A DNA stretch of 36,587 nt from Acidobacteriota bacterium (GTDB lineage Bacteria > Acidobacteriota > Terriglobia > Bryobacterales > Bryobacteraceae): the NCBI GenBank assembly GCA_016201205.1, contig JACQDF010000082.1:1-36587 (forward strand). Direction: 5' to 3'. Shown in pieces: positions 1 to 9,122 of the stretch. A program made the translations under genes and the position numbers. Each line of letters opens with the position of its first letter. The stretch's first letter is position 1. The notes under the pieces were generated by a model, which was given only the letters and a program-made list of their open reading frames with translations, ran no database searches and was not told the DNA's origin.

Positions 1-1
1 C

Positions 2-1168
2 ATCCAGGGCGGCAGGATCGCGGCCGTGGAAGCGGACATCGCGGCCTCCAAAGCCAGAAAAGTCGTCGACGTATCAGGCCTGTATGTGACACCAGGGCTG
101 ATCGACATTCACGTGCACGTGTTTGCCGGCGGCATGGGAGAACAGTATGCTTCCGGCCGCCTCAGCGTGTATCCAGACGGACACACATTCCGCAGCGGCG
201 TCACCACCGTTGTGGACGCAGGAACCTCCGGCTGGCGCAATTTCGACGAGTTCAAAGCCCGCGTCATTGACCGCGCGCGAACCCGTGTGCTGGTGCTTTT
301 GAATATTGTCGGCGCCGGCATGGGCGGCGACGTCGAGCAGAACACGCAGGACATGGACCCGCAAGCCGCCGCCAGCAAGGCCAGGCAGCATCCGTCGATC
401 ATCGTGGGTTTCAAATCAGCCCACTTTCAGGGCCCCGATTGGATTTCCGTCGATAACGCGCTGGAAGCTGGCAAGCTGACCAACCTGCCAATCATGGTCG
501 ACTTCGGCACTTTCCGGCCCGAGCGTCCTTATGAAGAGCTGGTCACCAGGCGGCTCCGCCCCGGCGACATCTACACGCACATGTACCTTGCGTCGGTTCC
601 GATGCTCGACGACTCGAAGAAAGTGCGGCCCTACCTGTTTGAGGCGCGCAAGCGAGGCGTCATCTTCGATGTCGGCCACGGCGGCGGCAGCTTCATCTGG
701 CGGCATGCCGTGCCCGCGATGGAACAGGGCCTTCCCCCCGATTCCATCTCCACCGACCTGCACTACACGTCGATGAACGCCGGCATGAAGGACATGCTCA
801 ACGTCATGTCGAAGTTTCTCAACATGGGGATGAAACTCGAAGACGTGATTCTCCGCTCGACATGGAGCCCCGCCAGGGAGATCAAGCGTCAGGAGCTGGG
901 GCACCTCAGTGCAGGCGCCGGCGCCGATGTCGCCGTGGTGCGCCTGGAAAAAGGCAACTTCGGATTCGTCGATGTTTACGGCGCAAAGCTTCTTGGGTCC
1001 CAACGGCTCACCGCGGAACTGGCTCTGCGCGACGGCAGAGTGGTCTGGGACCTGAACGGCCTCACGCGCGAGGACTGGCGCAAGCTCGGCAACTACCAAG
1101 CCCAGGGCGATGCCGTTTGGGACGGCACGCTCAGCCAGGGCGGGCGCCAGCGCAGAAGAAGCAAGTAA
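2..1168 (+). CDS. Amidohydrolase/deacetylase-type metallohydrolase (5' end outside window)
   Basis: The reading frame is open from base 2, so the start lies outside the window; the GTG at 26 is internal, because the residues before it (IQGGRIAAV) are the usual N-terminal strand of the amidohydrolase fold. The metal centre is visible: DIHVHVF supplies the HxH motif, GFKSAHF holds the probable carboxylated lysine, YTHMYLA and DVGHGGGSF give the later histidines, and STDLHYTS the catalytic aspartate. These residues predict hydrolysis of a cyclic amide or N-acyl substrate, as in dihydroorotase and D-aminoacylase relatives, but the substrate cannot be read from sequence. The last 60 residues rejoin the small beta domain. 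It converges on the next gene with a 16 bp gap. Confidence 0.85.
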   Translation: MQGGRIAAVEADIAASKARKVVDVSGLYVTPGLIDIHVHVFAGGMGEQYASGRLSVYPDGHTFRSGVTTVVDAGTSGWRNFDEFKARVIDRARTRVLVLLNIVGAGMGGDVEQNTQDMDPQAAASKARQHPSIIVGFKSAHFQGPDWISVDNALEAGKLTNLPIMVDFGTFRPERPYEELVTRRLRPGDIYTHMYLASVPMLDDSKKVRPYLFEARKRGVIFDVGHGGGSFIWRHAVPAMEQGLPPDSISTDLHYTSMNAGMKDMLNVMSKFLNMGMKLEDVILRSTWSPAREIKRQELGHLSAGAGADVAVVRLEKGNFGFVDVYGAKLLGSQRLTAELALRDGRVVWDLNGLTREDWRKLGNYQAQGDAVWDGTLSQGGRQRRRSK

Positions 1169-1184
1169 GCGGCAACGCGGGCCG

Positions 1185-2195
1185 CTATTGAACCGCGATC
1201 TTCACTTCGGGTCCCACAATCCATGCCGCGCTCAGTTGAATCGCGACCTGCCCCCTCGTCGCGTCTGCGGGAAGCCGAAAGTTCACCTGGTACCGATCTG
1301 CTGTATCGGGATAACCCGCTGCGCCCAGCACCTCGACCGGTTTTCCATCCACCATCACCTCCACCGGCGAGTTCACCATAGCCAGCGGGCTGGCGGGGAA
1401 CGGTTTGCCCGGATCGACTCCAGGCCGTGTCGGACCGAGGCCAGTGGCGATCAGGGACAAGATCTCTCCCGGCCTGGCAGGCTTCGCGCCCGTCACCCGC
1501 GAGAAATCGCTGGAATGGACCACCAGCGGTCCATCTGCGGTGGTGGCGATCTCCGGCCGCGACATCGGGATCAGGTGAACCACAAAGCGGAGTTTTCCGC
1601 CCCCGTTCCTGCGCCGGTTCGCCGGATCTTCAGTCACCGAAGCAGTGCGGAAGCTAAGCACGCCTGGAACTACCGCGCCACCCAGTTGCCCCCGCGCGCC
1701 AAGGAAGGCGCCCGTGCCTCCCACCACAGCATTGTTCGAGGCGGTCACCGCCAATGGCGCACCTGGCGGCGGACTGCCCCCGGACAGCCCCAACACATAG
1801 ATACTGCCGACGGGTACCCCATCCGCCTGTAAGATGTCCAGGTAGTATTGCGAGCCGGCTGTGCGCACGAGGTCAGCAACGGCTTGGCCAGGATTCGGGT
1901 TATCGCTGAGGTTGATTGTCCGTGTGTGAACGATACTTGTTCCCTTGGCGGGTCTGCCGTTCACTGCCACAATGTCGCCAATGAGCACGGTGAACCCGAA
2001 GTTTCTTACAGCAGCCGGAACGGTGACATTCGGGTCGGCCGCAAACTTCGAGGCATCAAAGACATCCGTATTATAGAGGACAATGTTCTCTGCATCGACC
2101 TCTAAAACCGTAACCGGCGGCGCCTGCGCCAGACCTGCCGTTCCCCATGCGGCGCAGACGGCCACGATGCACACGCTCTTCCATCTCGCAGACAT
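1185..2195 (-). CDS. Secreted protein with C-terminal TIGR03437 (Solibacter-type) domain
   Basis: A 336-residue protein with an N-terminal signal peptide (hydrophobic run ending near AGLAQA). The last 115 or so residues match the TIGR03437 pattern found in large paralogous families of Solibacter-like acidobacteria: a beta-rich module with the signature PGEILSLIATGLGPTRPGVD, then a DGKPVEVLGAAGYP strand and a final QVNFRLP segment. The N-terminal two thirds is not recognised. The ATG at 2195 is preceded by GGAGGAG at good spacing. Its function is unknown; the family is extracytoplasmic and often sits at the C-terminus of cell-surface proteins. The gene converges tail-to-tail with the amidohydrolase and diverges from the HTH-PD40 gene. 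Confidence 0.8.
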   Translation of the reverse strand: MSARWKSVCIVAVCAAWGTAGLAQAPPVTVLEVDAENIVLYNTDVFDASKFAADPNVTVPAAVRNFGFTVLIGDIVAVNGRPAKGTSIVHTRTINLSDNPNPGQAVADLVRTAGSQYYLDILQADGVPVGSIYVLGLSGGSPPPGAPLAVTASNNAVVGGTGAFLGARGQLGGAVVPGVLSFRTASVTEDPANRRRNGGGKLRFVVHLIPMSRPEIATTADGPLVVHSSDFSRVTGAKPARPGEILSLIATGLGPTRPGVDPGKPFPASPLAMVNSPVEVMVDGKPVEVLGAAGYPDTADRYQVNFRLPADATRGQVAIQLSAAWIVGPEVKIAVQ

Positions 2196-2302
2196 AGACT
2201 CCTCCTTCGGTGGCTTGGCGACAGAAGGGTTGCCAATTCATCCGAGACCATAAGGGATCGCCAGCCGGGCGTCAAGCGGTAATCCACCGCGACACACCTT
2301 GC

Positions 2303-2348
2303 GCCGCACCTTGCCGTACCGTGCGGCACTTTGCAGCAGGGGTATAAT
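2303..2348 (+). promoter_or_regulatory. Candidate promoter (-10 TATAAT) with upstream inverted repeat
   Basis: A perfect TATAAT lies at 2343-2348, about 43 bp before the ATG at 2391. No good -35 hexamer is seen 17 bp upstream. Instead, a perfect 7-bp inverted repeat (GCCGCAC at 2303-2309, GTGCGGC at 2321-2327) ends where the -35 would sit. That is the expected place for an activator or autoregulator, possibly the HTH domain of the gene it precedes; this link is inference. Confidence 0.45.
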
Positions 2349-2390
2349 GAGGACCGACCAACGACCGGGTGAGAGGAGACTGGCTCGCCC

Positions 2391-4427
2391 ATGCTCCGGG
2401 AAGATCCCAACGCAGTACCGCCACCCTCGCCTGGGCCGGCTCACAGGCGGCTCGATTCCTGGAAAGAGATCGCTGCCTACCTGAAGCGGGACGTCAGCAC
2501 AGTGCAGCGGTGGGAGAAGCGGGAAAGCCTGCCGGTTTATCGACACGTGCACGAGAAATTGGGCACCGTTTACGCCTTCGAGCCTGAGCTCGACGCATGG
2601 TGGAACAATCGGAGGCGTCACGTGGAGCCTCAGACCGGGTCCAATGGAATCCGGCCGGGGTGGCTGGCGGCAGGGGCGGCGATTCTGATTGGCGGCGTCA
2701 TCCTTGCCTGGTCGGGCCGCACCCTGCTGCGCTGGCAACGCGCACCGGATCGCTCCGAGATCGTCACCAGGAGGATCTGGACAGGGCCCGACTTGTCTAG
2801 TCTGGGAACGGTCTCACCGGATGGCCGCCGGCTGGTCTATCGCGATCCGGAAACGGCTGACCTTGCCATCCGCGAAATCGTCACCGGTGAGCAGCGGCGT
2901 CTAACCAGGAAACCCCCGAAGGCCCGAACGGGAGGAGCCGAATCCCCCACCTTCTCGCCTGACGGAAAACGGATCGCATACTCCTGGGACCAGGCCTTCT
3001 ATTATGAGCTGCGTCTGATCGAATCCGATGGCTCCGGCGAGCGGGTACTGTACCAGGACGCCGAGGTGTTCTTCATCGCGGTGGCCGATTGGTCTCCCGA
3101 TGGCCAGCACATCCTGGCCACATTCGTCAGGAAGGACCGAACGCATCAAATCGTGCTGATCAGCGTTGTGGACAGCTCCGTGCGCGTCCTCAAGACTTTG
3201 GACTGGCGATCTCCCTCGAGGATGAATTTTTCTTCGGATGGTCGTTTCATCGCCTATGACTGTCCGCCGCGCGACGACTCCCCCGCGCGCGACATTTGCC
3301 TGGTGTCCATTACCGATGGCCGTCAAATCACCCTCGTCGAGCACCCTGCTGACGATTACCTGCTGGGGTGGACGCCGGACGGGAAAGGGGTCCTCTTTGC
3401 CAGCGACCGCACGGACGCAGTCGATGCGTGGCTCATTCAGATTGGCGGCGGGAAGCCGCAAGGGGCGCCGCTGCTGGTGAAGAAGGACATCGGAAGCGTC
3501 TGGCCGGTGGGATTTGCCAGGAGCGGCGCCTACTACTATGGGGTCCAGACTTCGAAAGAGGAGGTGTACCTGGCGGAATTGGACCCGGCGACGGGCAGGA
3601 TTGCGTCAGATCCGGCGCCCGTCGCCCGGCGCTTCGCGGGATTCAACCGCTCCCCAGACTGGTCGCCGGACGGCCGGCGACTGGCGTACGTCAGTCAGCG
3701 CACGCCGGCCACCCGCTGGCCGACTCCGCGAATCATCCTTCGGTGGACAAAAACAGGCGAGGAGCGTGAACTCAGGCCGAAGCTGAATTTCGTGGAAATG
3801 CTGCGCTGGTCGCCGGACGCCCGCTCCTTTCTTGCCATGGGCTCCGACATGAAGCATCAGCACGGTCTTTTCAAGGTCGACGCAGAGACCGGCGATGCGA
3901 GCCCGGTCGTGCAGAGCGACCAGCCCAGTGCAATGTTCCACGCGCCGGCGTGGTCGCCCGATGGCCGGACCATTTTCTACAAACTGAGAAACAAGGGCAT
4001 GGAGCCCGCTCCCTTGCTGGTCCGGGACCTCGAAACAGGACGGGAGAAGCAGGTCCTCCCTTCCGTCTACCGATTCGACCTCTCGCGCGACGGCAAGTGG
4101 CTGGCCTTTTCGAGCTTCGACGAACAGTTCGAGTTCCTCGGAATCAAGCCGGCCGGCGGCGGCGAAGTTCGCGAGTTGTACCGGGAGCCGCGGTCGGGGA
4201 GAATCTATTCTGTGGCATGGACTCCTGACGGCCGTTATCTGCTGTTTTCAAAGAAGGGCCAGCTTTGGCGAATCCCGGCCGCAGGCGGCGAACCCGAAAA
4301 GCTTCCCCTCACGATGACGGCTCTCCGAGAGCTGCGGCCGCATCCGGATGGAAAAAGGATTGTCTTCACAGCAGGGGCAGCCAAGGCCGAGGTGTGGGCG
4401 ATGGAGAACTTTCTTCCGGCACGCTGA
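2391..4427 (+). CDS. HTH domain-transmembrane-PD40 beta-propeller protein
   Basis: A 678-residue protein in three parts. Residues about 18-76 form a MerR/excisionase-like DNA-binding domain (DSWKEIAAYLKRDVSTVQRW, then a wing and VYAFEPELDAWW). Residues about 86-107 are one hydrophobic segment (WLAAGAAILIGGVILAW). The rest is a chain of about eleven PD40/TolB-type repeats marked by SPDGRRLVY, SPDGKRIAY, SPDGQHIL, TPDGKGVLF, SPDGRTIFY, SRDGKWLAF and TPDGRYLLF. The topology suggests a cytoplasmic DNA-binding head and a periplasmic propeller sensor, like CadC or ToxR in plan. This architecture is common in acidobacteria but its targets are not known to me. The ATG was chosen because the HTH begins close behind it and a GAGAGGAG stands upstream, though at a long spacing (about 13 bp). 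Confidence 0.85.
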   Translation: MLREDPNAVPPPSPGPAHRRLDSWKEIAAYLKRDVSTVQRWEKRESLPVYRHVHEKLGTVYAFEPELDAWWNNRRRHVEPQTGSNGIRPGWLAAGAAILIGGVILAWSGRTLLRWQRAPDRSEIVTRRIWTGPDLSSLGTVSPDGRRLVYRDPETADLAIREIVTGEQRRLTRKPPKARTGGAESPTFSPDGKRIAYSWDQAFYYELRLIESDGSGERVLYQDAEVFFIAVADWSPDGQHILATFVRKDRTHQIVLISVVDSSVRVLKTLDWRSPSRMNFSSDGRFIAYDCPPRDDSPARDICLVSITDGRQITLVEHPADDYLLGWTPDGKGVLFASDRTDAVDAWLIQIGGGKPQGAPLLVKKDIGSVWPVGFARSGAYYYGVQTSKEEVYLAELDPATGRIASDPAPVARRFAGFNRSPDWSPDGRRLAYVSQRTPATRWPTPRIILRWTKTGEERELRPKLNFVEMLRWSPDARSFLAMGSDMKHQHGLFKVDAETGDASPVVQSDQPSAMFHAPAWSPDGRTIFYKLRNKGMEPAPLLVRDLETGREKQVLPSVYRFDLSRDGKWLAFSSFDEQFEFLGIKPAGGGEVRELYREPRSGRIYSVAWTPDGRYLLFSKKGQLWRIPAAGGEPEKLPLTMTALRELRPHPDGKRIVFTAGAAKAEVWAMENFLPAR

Positions 4428-4436
4428 TGGCGCCGA

Positions 4437-7400
4437 TCAGAAGAAGAATTTCATGACCATCTGAATCTGCCGGTTCATCGAAAACCGCGTCGAGCTGATT
4501 CTTCCCGCCTGCGCGGTCCCGATCGTGTTCCCCGGCGAGTTGAATTGCGGCGTGTTGGCCATGTTGAAAAAATCCGTGCGCCACTGGAGGTTGTAACGCT
4601 CGCTGAAGCGCGTGTCTTTGATGATCGAGAAATCCAAGGTGTGAAGGCCCGGCCCGCGCAGGATATTGCGGCCGGCGTTGCCAAAGGTGTAGATGGCAGG
4701 CGAACGGAACGCGGTGATGTCGAAGTAGCGATCGGTCGTCCAGTTGTCGATGCGGCCGCCGGCGACTCGGTCGGGGCGCTGGAACGTGCCCGTATTGAGC
4801 GTCGATGGCTGAAAGAGGATGTCGAACGGATTGCCGGCCGAGAATGTCGAGATGCCGCTGATCTGCCAGCCGCCTGCCAGACGCCGGCCCTTCAGCCACG
4901 GCAGTTCCCATCCGTAGCTCACCACCAGCCGTTGCGGAACGTCGGTGTCGGTGAGGCTGCGGTCAGCGCGCTGATTGCGAGAGTTTTGCGCCGAGCCGGA
5001 GCTGCCGACGCCCGGTACGCCGTTGGAAAAATTCGAATCCACATCGCCGATGTTCTTACTCACCGTGTAGGAGCCAAGCACGTAGTAGCCTCTGGAAAAG
5101 CGCTTGTGCATCTTGAGCTGGAAGGAATGGTAGCTTGAATTGCCGATGCTCTCGCCAATGTTGGTGGTGACGTTCGGCGCAAGCGCGAACAGCGGCCGCC
5201 GCGGATTGATCCCGCCCGGGCCGGGCGCCGGCTGGTTGGGGTCGGTGATCTCGAGCAGGTTGGTGCCTTTCGAGCCGGCGTAGGCAGCATCCATCAGCCA
5301 GTGCTGTCCGAATTCGCGTTGCAGGCTGAAGTCCCAGTGCTGGGCGTACGCAGCGACGGCTCCGTAATTGATCTGGCGGTATTGGCCCGACGGGTTGTTG
5401 ATGTCCACGGGGCCGGGAACAGGGATGCCGTCGGTGAGCCTGGCCGGCGGCAGTTGGGTGGTCGAATAGACGATCTGCTGCGTCGAGGAATTCGGCGGAT
5501 TCTGAATCGGGTTGGTGCCGTTGCCGCCGAACTCCTCGATGTAGGTGATGCCATAACCGCTGCGAACCACCAGCTTCGAGGGGCCAGGCACGCGCCAGGC
5601 GATGCCGAAGCGGGGCGCGAAGTTGTTGTAGTCGCCCTGGCGCAGCGCGCGGCCGAACTTGTTGTCCGCGCCCGCGAGAATCACCTTCCCGGTAGCCAGA
5701 TCGAGCGCGCTCATGCGGTCCGCGACTTCGTACCACGGCGTAAATAATTCGTATCGAATGCCGTAGCTGAGCGAGAGCGAAGAGTTCAGCTTGAAGTCGT
5801 CCTGGAGATAGACGCCCCACTCGGTGTTGCGGCGGCCCGTGCGTCCGGACACGCTGCCGCGGTTGATGGAATCGGCAAGGCCCAACAGGTAGGTGGCGAA
5901 ACCAGCGCCACCGCCGCCCACGCCGGTCTGGGAGGTGAAGTTCGCCGAGAAGTTGAACTGGCCGGTCGGCTGCGCGGAAATGAAGTAGTTGTTCCGTTGA
6001 AAGCGCTTGGCATCGACGCCCGCTTTCCAACTGTGCCGGGCGCGCGTGTAGGAGGCGTTGAACACGTACTGGTACACATTCTGCACGCTGAAATTCGGGA
6101 GTCCCGTGGTGGGCCCCAGCGTCGTCAGGCCGGTGATCCCCATCGCGGTGATCGAGAGCGCGTTCTGGGCGATGTGACTGCCCGGCAGTTTGTACTTGTC
6201 CACCAGCGTGTTGCCGGCGCCGAGAGGCACGCCCCGGAAATCATAGCGGTTGAAGCCCAGACGCACTTCGATCACCAGCGCATTTGTTACGACTCGAGTG
6301 GCGTTGATGGCGAGACTCTGAGCGGTGAGATCAAGCTGATTGGCCCGGCCGCCGCCGCCGAACGGATTCCGCGGCGTCGTCAGATCGTTGGGGAAGATCT
6401 GATTGGCTTTGTCCATCGAATAGCGGCCGAAGATCGTGCTCCGGGGCCCGAAGTTGTAATCGAGGCGGATGTCGCCCTGATTTCCCTCGCGGCTCCACTT
6501 CGGGTTGTTGATGAGATTGAGCGCGATAGCGTCCGCCCCGCCGGTGTTCGGCGAAGGCATCAGGTCGATGAAGCGCACGGCTGCCGGGTCGAAGCGATTC
6601 GAAGGGATGCGGCGGCTCGGAAATGGATCGCGCACGATACCCGTGCCGGAAGGGCGTGCTGTCGCCGGATCGTAGATTACCGGCAAGCGCGGATTCGAAA
6701 AGTCGCCCTCGCGCATGGCAGTGGTGGCGACGCTCGCCAGATAGGTAAGCTCGCGGCGCTGCCGGACGCCCTGATAGTCCATGAAGAAGAAGGCGCGGTC
6801 GCGCCTGATCGGGCCGCCGAAGGTGGCCCCAAACTGGTTTTGCCGGAACGCCGGCTTGGGGTTGCCGGAGGCGTTGTTGAAGAAGTCGTTGGCATCGAGG
6901 GCGCTGTTGCGGAAAAACTCGAAGGCATTGCCATGGAATGCGTTGGTTCCGGAGCGCGTCTGTACATTGACGACGCCGCCGGCGGCGCGGCCGAATTCGC
7001 TCGAGAAGTTTCCGGTGGAGACTTTGAACTCCTGAATCGCGTCGATCACCGGCAGCAGAATAATGCCGCCGCTGTTCCAGGCGCTCTCGTTGTTGTTGAT
7101 GCCGTCGAGGATATAGTTGTTGTACCAGGTGCGCATTCCGTTGGCGCTGAAAAAGGCCGAGCCGCGGAAATGATTGATGACGAGGTTGTTCTGCTGGTCG
7201 CCGGCCGCGCCAGCGTTGGTGCCGGTGGTGAGCTGGATCAATTGAACGAAGTTGCGCCCGTTGAGCGGAAGCTGCTCGATGCGCTGGCGCTCGACCACCT
7301 CAGCGGTTTCCGCGTTCGTGGTATTGACGAGAGCCGCCTCGGAGGTGACAACCACTTTCTCGGAGACGTTCCCGACCTGAAGGGTGACATCGACACGCGC

Positions 7401-7685
7401 CTGCTGGTCCACCTGCAACGTGATGCCTTCCTGTGAGAACTGGCTGAACCCCGGATGCTCGACGGTGAGCGTGTAAACGCCAAGCGGCAGCGAGGGGAAG
7501 CGGTAATCGCCCTCGGCCGACGTCGAGATCGAGCGGGTGTAGTTGGTATTCCTGTTCAGCACGGTGACGGTGGCGCCCGCGATCGAGGCATCACTCGGGT
7601 CGCGGACAACGCCATGGATGGTGCCGGAGACGGCTTGCGCAAACAGTGCGCCTGGAATCGAGAACAAGAGCAACAGCAGAACCAT
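4437..7685 (-). CDS. TonB-dependent receptor, Oar-like, with N-terminal carboxypeptidase-regulatory domain
   Basis: A 1082-residue outer-membrane receptor. A signal peptide (MVLLLLLFSIPGALFAQ) leads into a carboxypeptidase-regulatory-like/Cna-B domain (VSGTIHGVVRDPSDASIAGA, to about residue 105), then a plug carrying LPLNGRNFVQLIQLTTG and FGRAAGGVVNVQTRSGT, then a long beta-barrel that ends with the aromatic terminus MKFFF. This is the Oar-like family, abundant in acidobacteria and usually tied to uptake of sugars or other large solutes. The frame opens at 7706, but ATG 7685 has AGGAG seven bases upstream and starts directly at the signal peptide, so I prefer it. It follows the MFS gene by 13 bp on the same strand, so the two are probably co-transcribed, giving outer- and inner-membrane steps for one substrate. 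It converges with the PD40 gene, 9 bp apart. Confidence 0.9.
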   Translation of the reverse strand: MVLLLLLFSIPGALFAQAVSGTIHGVVRDPSDASIAGATVTVLNRNTNYTRSISTSAEGDYRFPSLPLGVYTLTVEHPGFSQFSQEGITLQVDQQARVDVTLQVGNVSEKVVVTSEAALVNTTNAETAEVVERQRIEQLPLNGRNFVQLIQLTTGTNAGAAGDQQNNLVINHFRGSAFFSANGMRTWYNNYILDGINNNESAWNSGGIILLPVIDAIQEFKVSTGNFSSEFGRAAGGVVNVQTRSGTNAFHGNAFEFFRNSALDANDFFNNASGNPKPAFRQNQFGATFGGPIRRDRAFFFMDYQGVRQRRELTYLASVATTAMREGDFSNPRLPVIYDPATARPSGTGIVRDPFPSRRIPSNRFDPAAVRFIDLMPSPNTGGADAIALNLINNPKWSREGNQGDIRLDYNFGPRSTIFGRYSMDKANQIFPNDLTTPRNPFGGGGRANQLDLTAQSLAINATRVVTNALVIEVRLGFNRYDFRGVPLGAGNTLVDKYKLPGSHIAQNALSITAMGITGLTTLGPTTGLPNFSVQNVYQYVFNASYTRARHSWKAGVDAKRFQRNNYFISAQPTGQFNFSANFTSQTGVGGGGAGFATYLLGLADSINRGSVSGRTGRRNTEWGVYLQDDFKLNSSLSLSYGIRYELFTPWYEVADRMSALDLATGKVILAGADNKFGRALRQGDYNNFAPRFGIAWRVPGPSKLVVRSGYGITYIEEFGGNGTNPIQNPPNSSTQQIVYSTTQLPPARLTDGIPVPGPVDINNPSGQYRQINYGAVAAYAQHWDFSLQREFGQHWLMDAAYAGSKGTNLLEITDPNQPAPGPGGINPRRPLFALAPNVTTNIGESIGNSSYHSFQLKMHKRFSRGYYVLGSYTVSKNIGDVDSNFSNGVPGVGSSGSAQNSRNQRADRSLTDTDVPQRLVVSYGWELPWLKGRRLAGGWQISGISTFSAGNPFDILFQPSTLNTGTFQRPDRVAGGRIDNWTTDRYFDITAFRSPAIYTFGNAGRNILRGPGLHTLDFSIIKDTRFSERYNLQWRTDFFNMANTPQFNSPGNTIGTAQAGRISSTRFSMNRQIQMVMKFFF

Positions 7686-7698
7686 AAGACAACTCCTG

Positions 7699-9021
7699 TC
7701 AGCCATGTGCTTCTGTGTACGTCTTCAGCCGGTCGAGGCTGCGGACGTACGGCTTCAGGCCGATCCGCCAGATGATGGCGGAAAGGACATGCGCGGTGAC
7801 GCCCACGATGAGTAAAGAATATCCCACCTTGCTGTCGTCGTGGAAGACGTAGTCGGTGACGATGGCAACGGCGGTGGGCCCGAGGCCAAGGCCGATGAGG
7901 TTGTTGACGAAGAGATAAATGGCCCCGGCCTGCCCTCGCATCTGGTTGGGCATGATCTGGGTGATGGCGGCGGGGGCGATGCCGAACGGCGCGGCAACGG
8001 TGAACACCGTGGGCGCCAGAAGCGCCATCGCCCACACTGGATCGGGAACAAGCAGATACGCGATGCCGGTCGGCATCCAGATGAGAGAGACGAGGAAAGC
8101 GACCCGGAAATTGGCATCACGATAGCCGCGCTCAGCCAGAAAATCAGCGAACCGGCCGCCGGCGGCGATGCCGAGCGCTCCGAACGTCATGACGATCAGG
8201 CCGTAGATGATGCCGGTCCGGGCCGCGGACCAGCCGTGGACGCGAACGAAAAAGGTGGGGATCCAGGCGGCGCTGCCGTACGAAGAAAAGGACAGCAGCG
8301 AGATGCCGAAGTTGTGACACAGGAACGTGGTCTTGTTTTCGCGGATGTAAGCGGCGACTTCGCGCAGCGGCAATCGGGAGCCGCCTTTCTTGAGGCCGCG
8401 GCGAATGGGCTCGCGGACGGTGTACATCAGCATGGCCAGAGCAAGCCCCGGCAACCCGACGGCAAAGAAGATCAATTGCCAGCCTCGGGTCGCGCCGATG
8501 AGCGGCAGATTCCAGGATTCCTGCTTCGTCGCGAATCCGGTGACCAGGCCGCCGAGCAGGAACGCCATGCCCGAGCCGATGTAGATGCCCATTCCGTAAA
8601 CGCCCATGGCGGTGGCGCGTCGATGGGGCGGGAAGTAGTCGGTGATCAGCGAATAGGCGGCCGGGGACAGGGACGCTTCGCCGACGCCAACGCCCATGCG
8701 CATCAGGAGCATCCCGGCGAAATTGCGCACCACGCCGCAGCCGGCGGTGAACAGGCTCCAGAGGGCGAAGCCGGCGGCGATGATCGTGCGGCGGCTTTGG
8801 GTATCCGCCATGCGGCCGAGCGGGATGCCAAAGAGCGTGTAGAACACCGCGAAGCTGAAGCCCATCAGCAGGCTCATCCCGGTGTCGCTGATGTCGAGAT
8901 CGCGCCGGATGGGCCCGACCATCAGGTTCAAGATCTGCCGGTCAATGAACGAGAAGATGTAGACGAAGGTGAGGACGCCGACTACATACCAGGCGGAGCG
9001 CGGCGAAGGATAGCCGTTCAT
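7699..9021 (-). CDS. Major facilitator superfamily transporter
   Basis: A 440-residue inner-membrane transporter with about twelve hydrophobic segments. Motif A is clear between helices 2 and 3 (GIPLGRMADTQSRRTIIAAG), with a weaker copy in the second half (GGRFADFLAERGYRDAN); RMGVGVGEASLSPAAYSLI matches helix 4-5 of the Spinster/ACS-like groups. The frame stays open to 9213, but the first 64 residues have no membrane character. ATG 9021 (MNGYPSPRSAW) begins just before helix 1 and is the likely start, although no strong ribosome binding site precedes it. Its substrate is not readable. The TonB receptor behind it suggests a solute taken up through both membranes, and the divergent sugar dehydrogenase hints at a sugar or sugar acid; that last step is inference. 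Confidence 0.88.
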   Translation of the reverse strand: MNGYPSPRSAWYVVGVLTFVYIFSFIDRQILNLMVGPIRRDLDISDTGMSLLMGFSFAVFYTLFGIPLGRMADTQSRRTIIAAGFALWSLFTAGCGVVRNFAGMLLMRMGVGVGEASLSPAAYSLITDYFPPHRRATAMGVYGMGIYIGSGMAFLLGGLVTGFATKQESWNLPLIGATRGWQLIFFAVGLPGLALAMLMYTVREPIRRGLKKGGSRLPLREVAAYIRENKTTFLCHNFGISLLSFSSYGSAAWIPTFFVRVHGWSAARTGIIYGLIVMTFGALGIAAGGRFADFLAERGYRDANFRVAFLVSLIWMPTGIAYLLVPDPVWAMALLAPTVFTVAAPFGIAPAAITQIMPNQMRGQAGAIYLFVNNLIGLGLGPTAVAIVTDYVFHDDSKVGYSLLIVGVTAHVLSAIIWRIGLKPYVRSLDRLKTYTEAHG

Positions 9022-9087
9022 GAGGAGGTGGAGTAGGAGTCTATCACAGCGCGCCGCACTGATTGCGCGCCGGGCGCCGGGAAAAGC

Positions 9088-9100
9088 GTCACAAGATGTG
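9088..9100. promoter_or_regulatory. Inverted repeat TCACA-AGA-TGTGA between divergent genes
   Basis: A perfect 5-bp inverted repeat with a 3-bp centre lies in the 101-bp gap between the MFS/TonB operon and the sugar dehydrogenase, 22 bp before the dehydrogenase ATG. Its TGTGA/TCACA arms resemble CRP/FNR-family half sites, but the spacer is shorter than the usual 6 bp. A shared regulator of both transcription units is possible. Confidence 0.3.
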
Positions 9101-9122
9101 ATATGGTGAACGGAATCCTGAT

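Noticed and set aside
5997..7436. Plus-strand open frame (479 codons) opposite the TonB receptor
   Set aside because: Shadow frame of the receptor; composition rich in Arg, Gly, Glu and Val with no domain.
7840..9036. Plus-strand open frame (398 codons) opposite the MFS gene
   Set aside because: Shadow frame; highly charged with no hydrophobic or domain pattern, while the other strand encodes a complete transporter.
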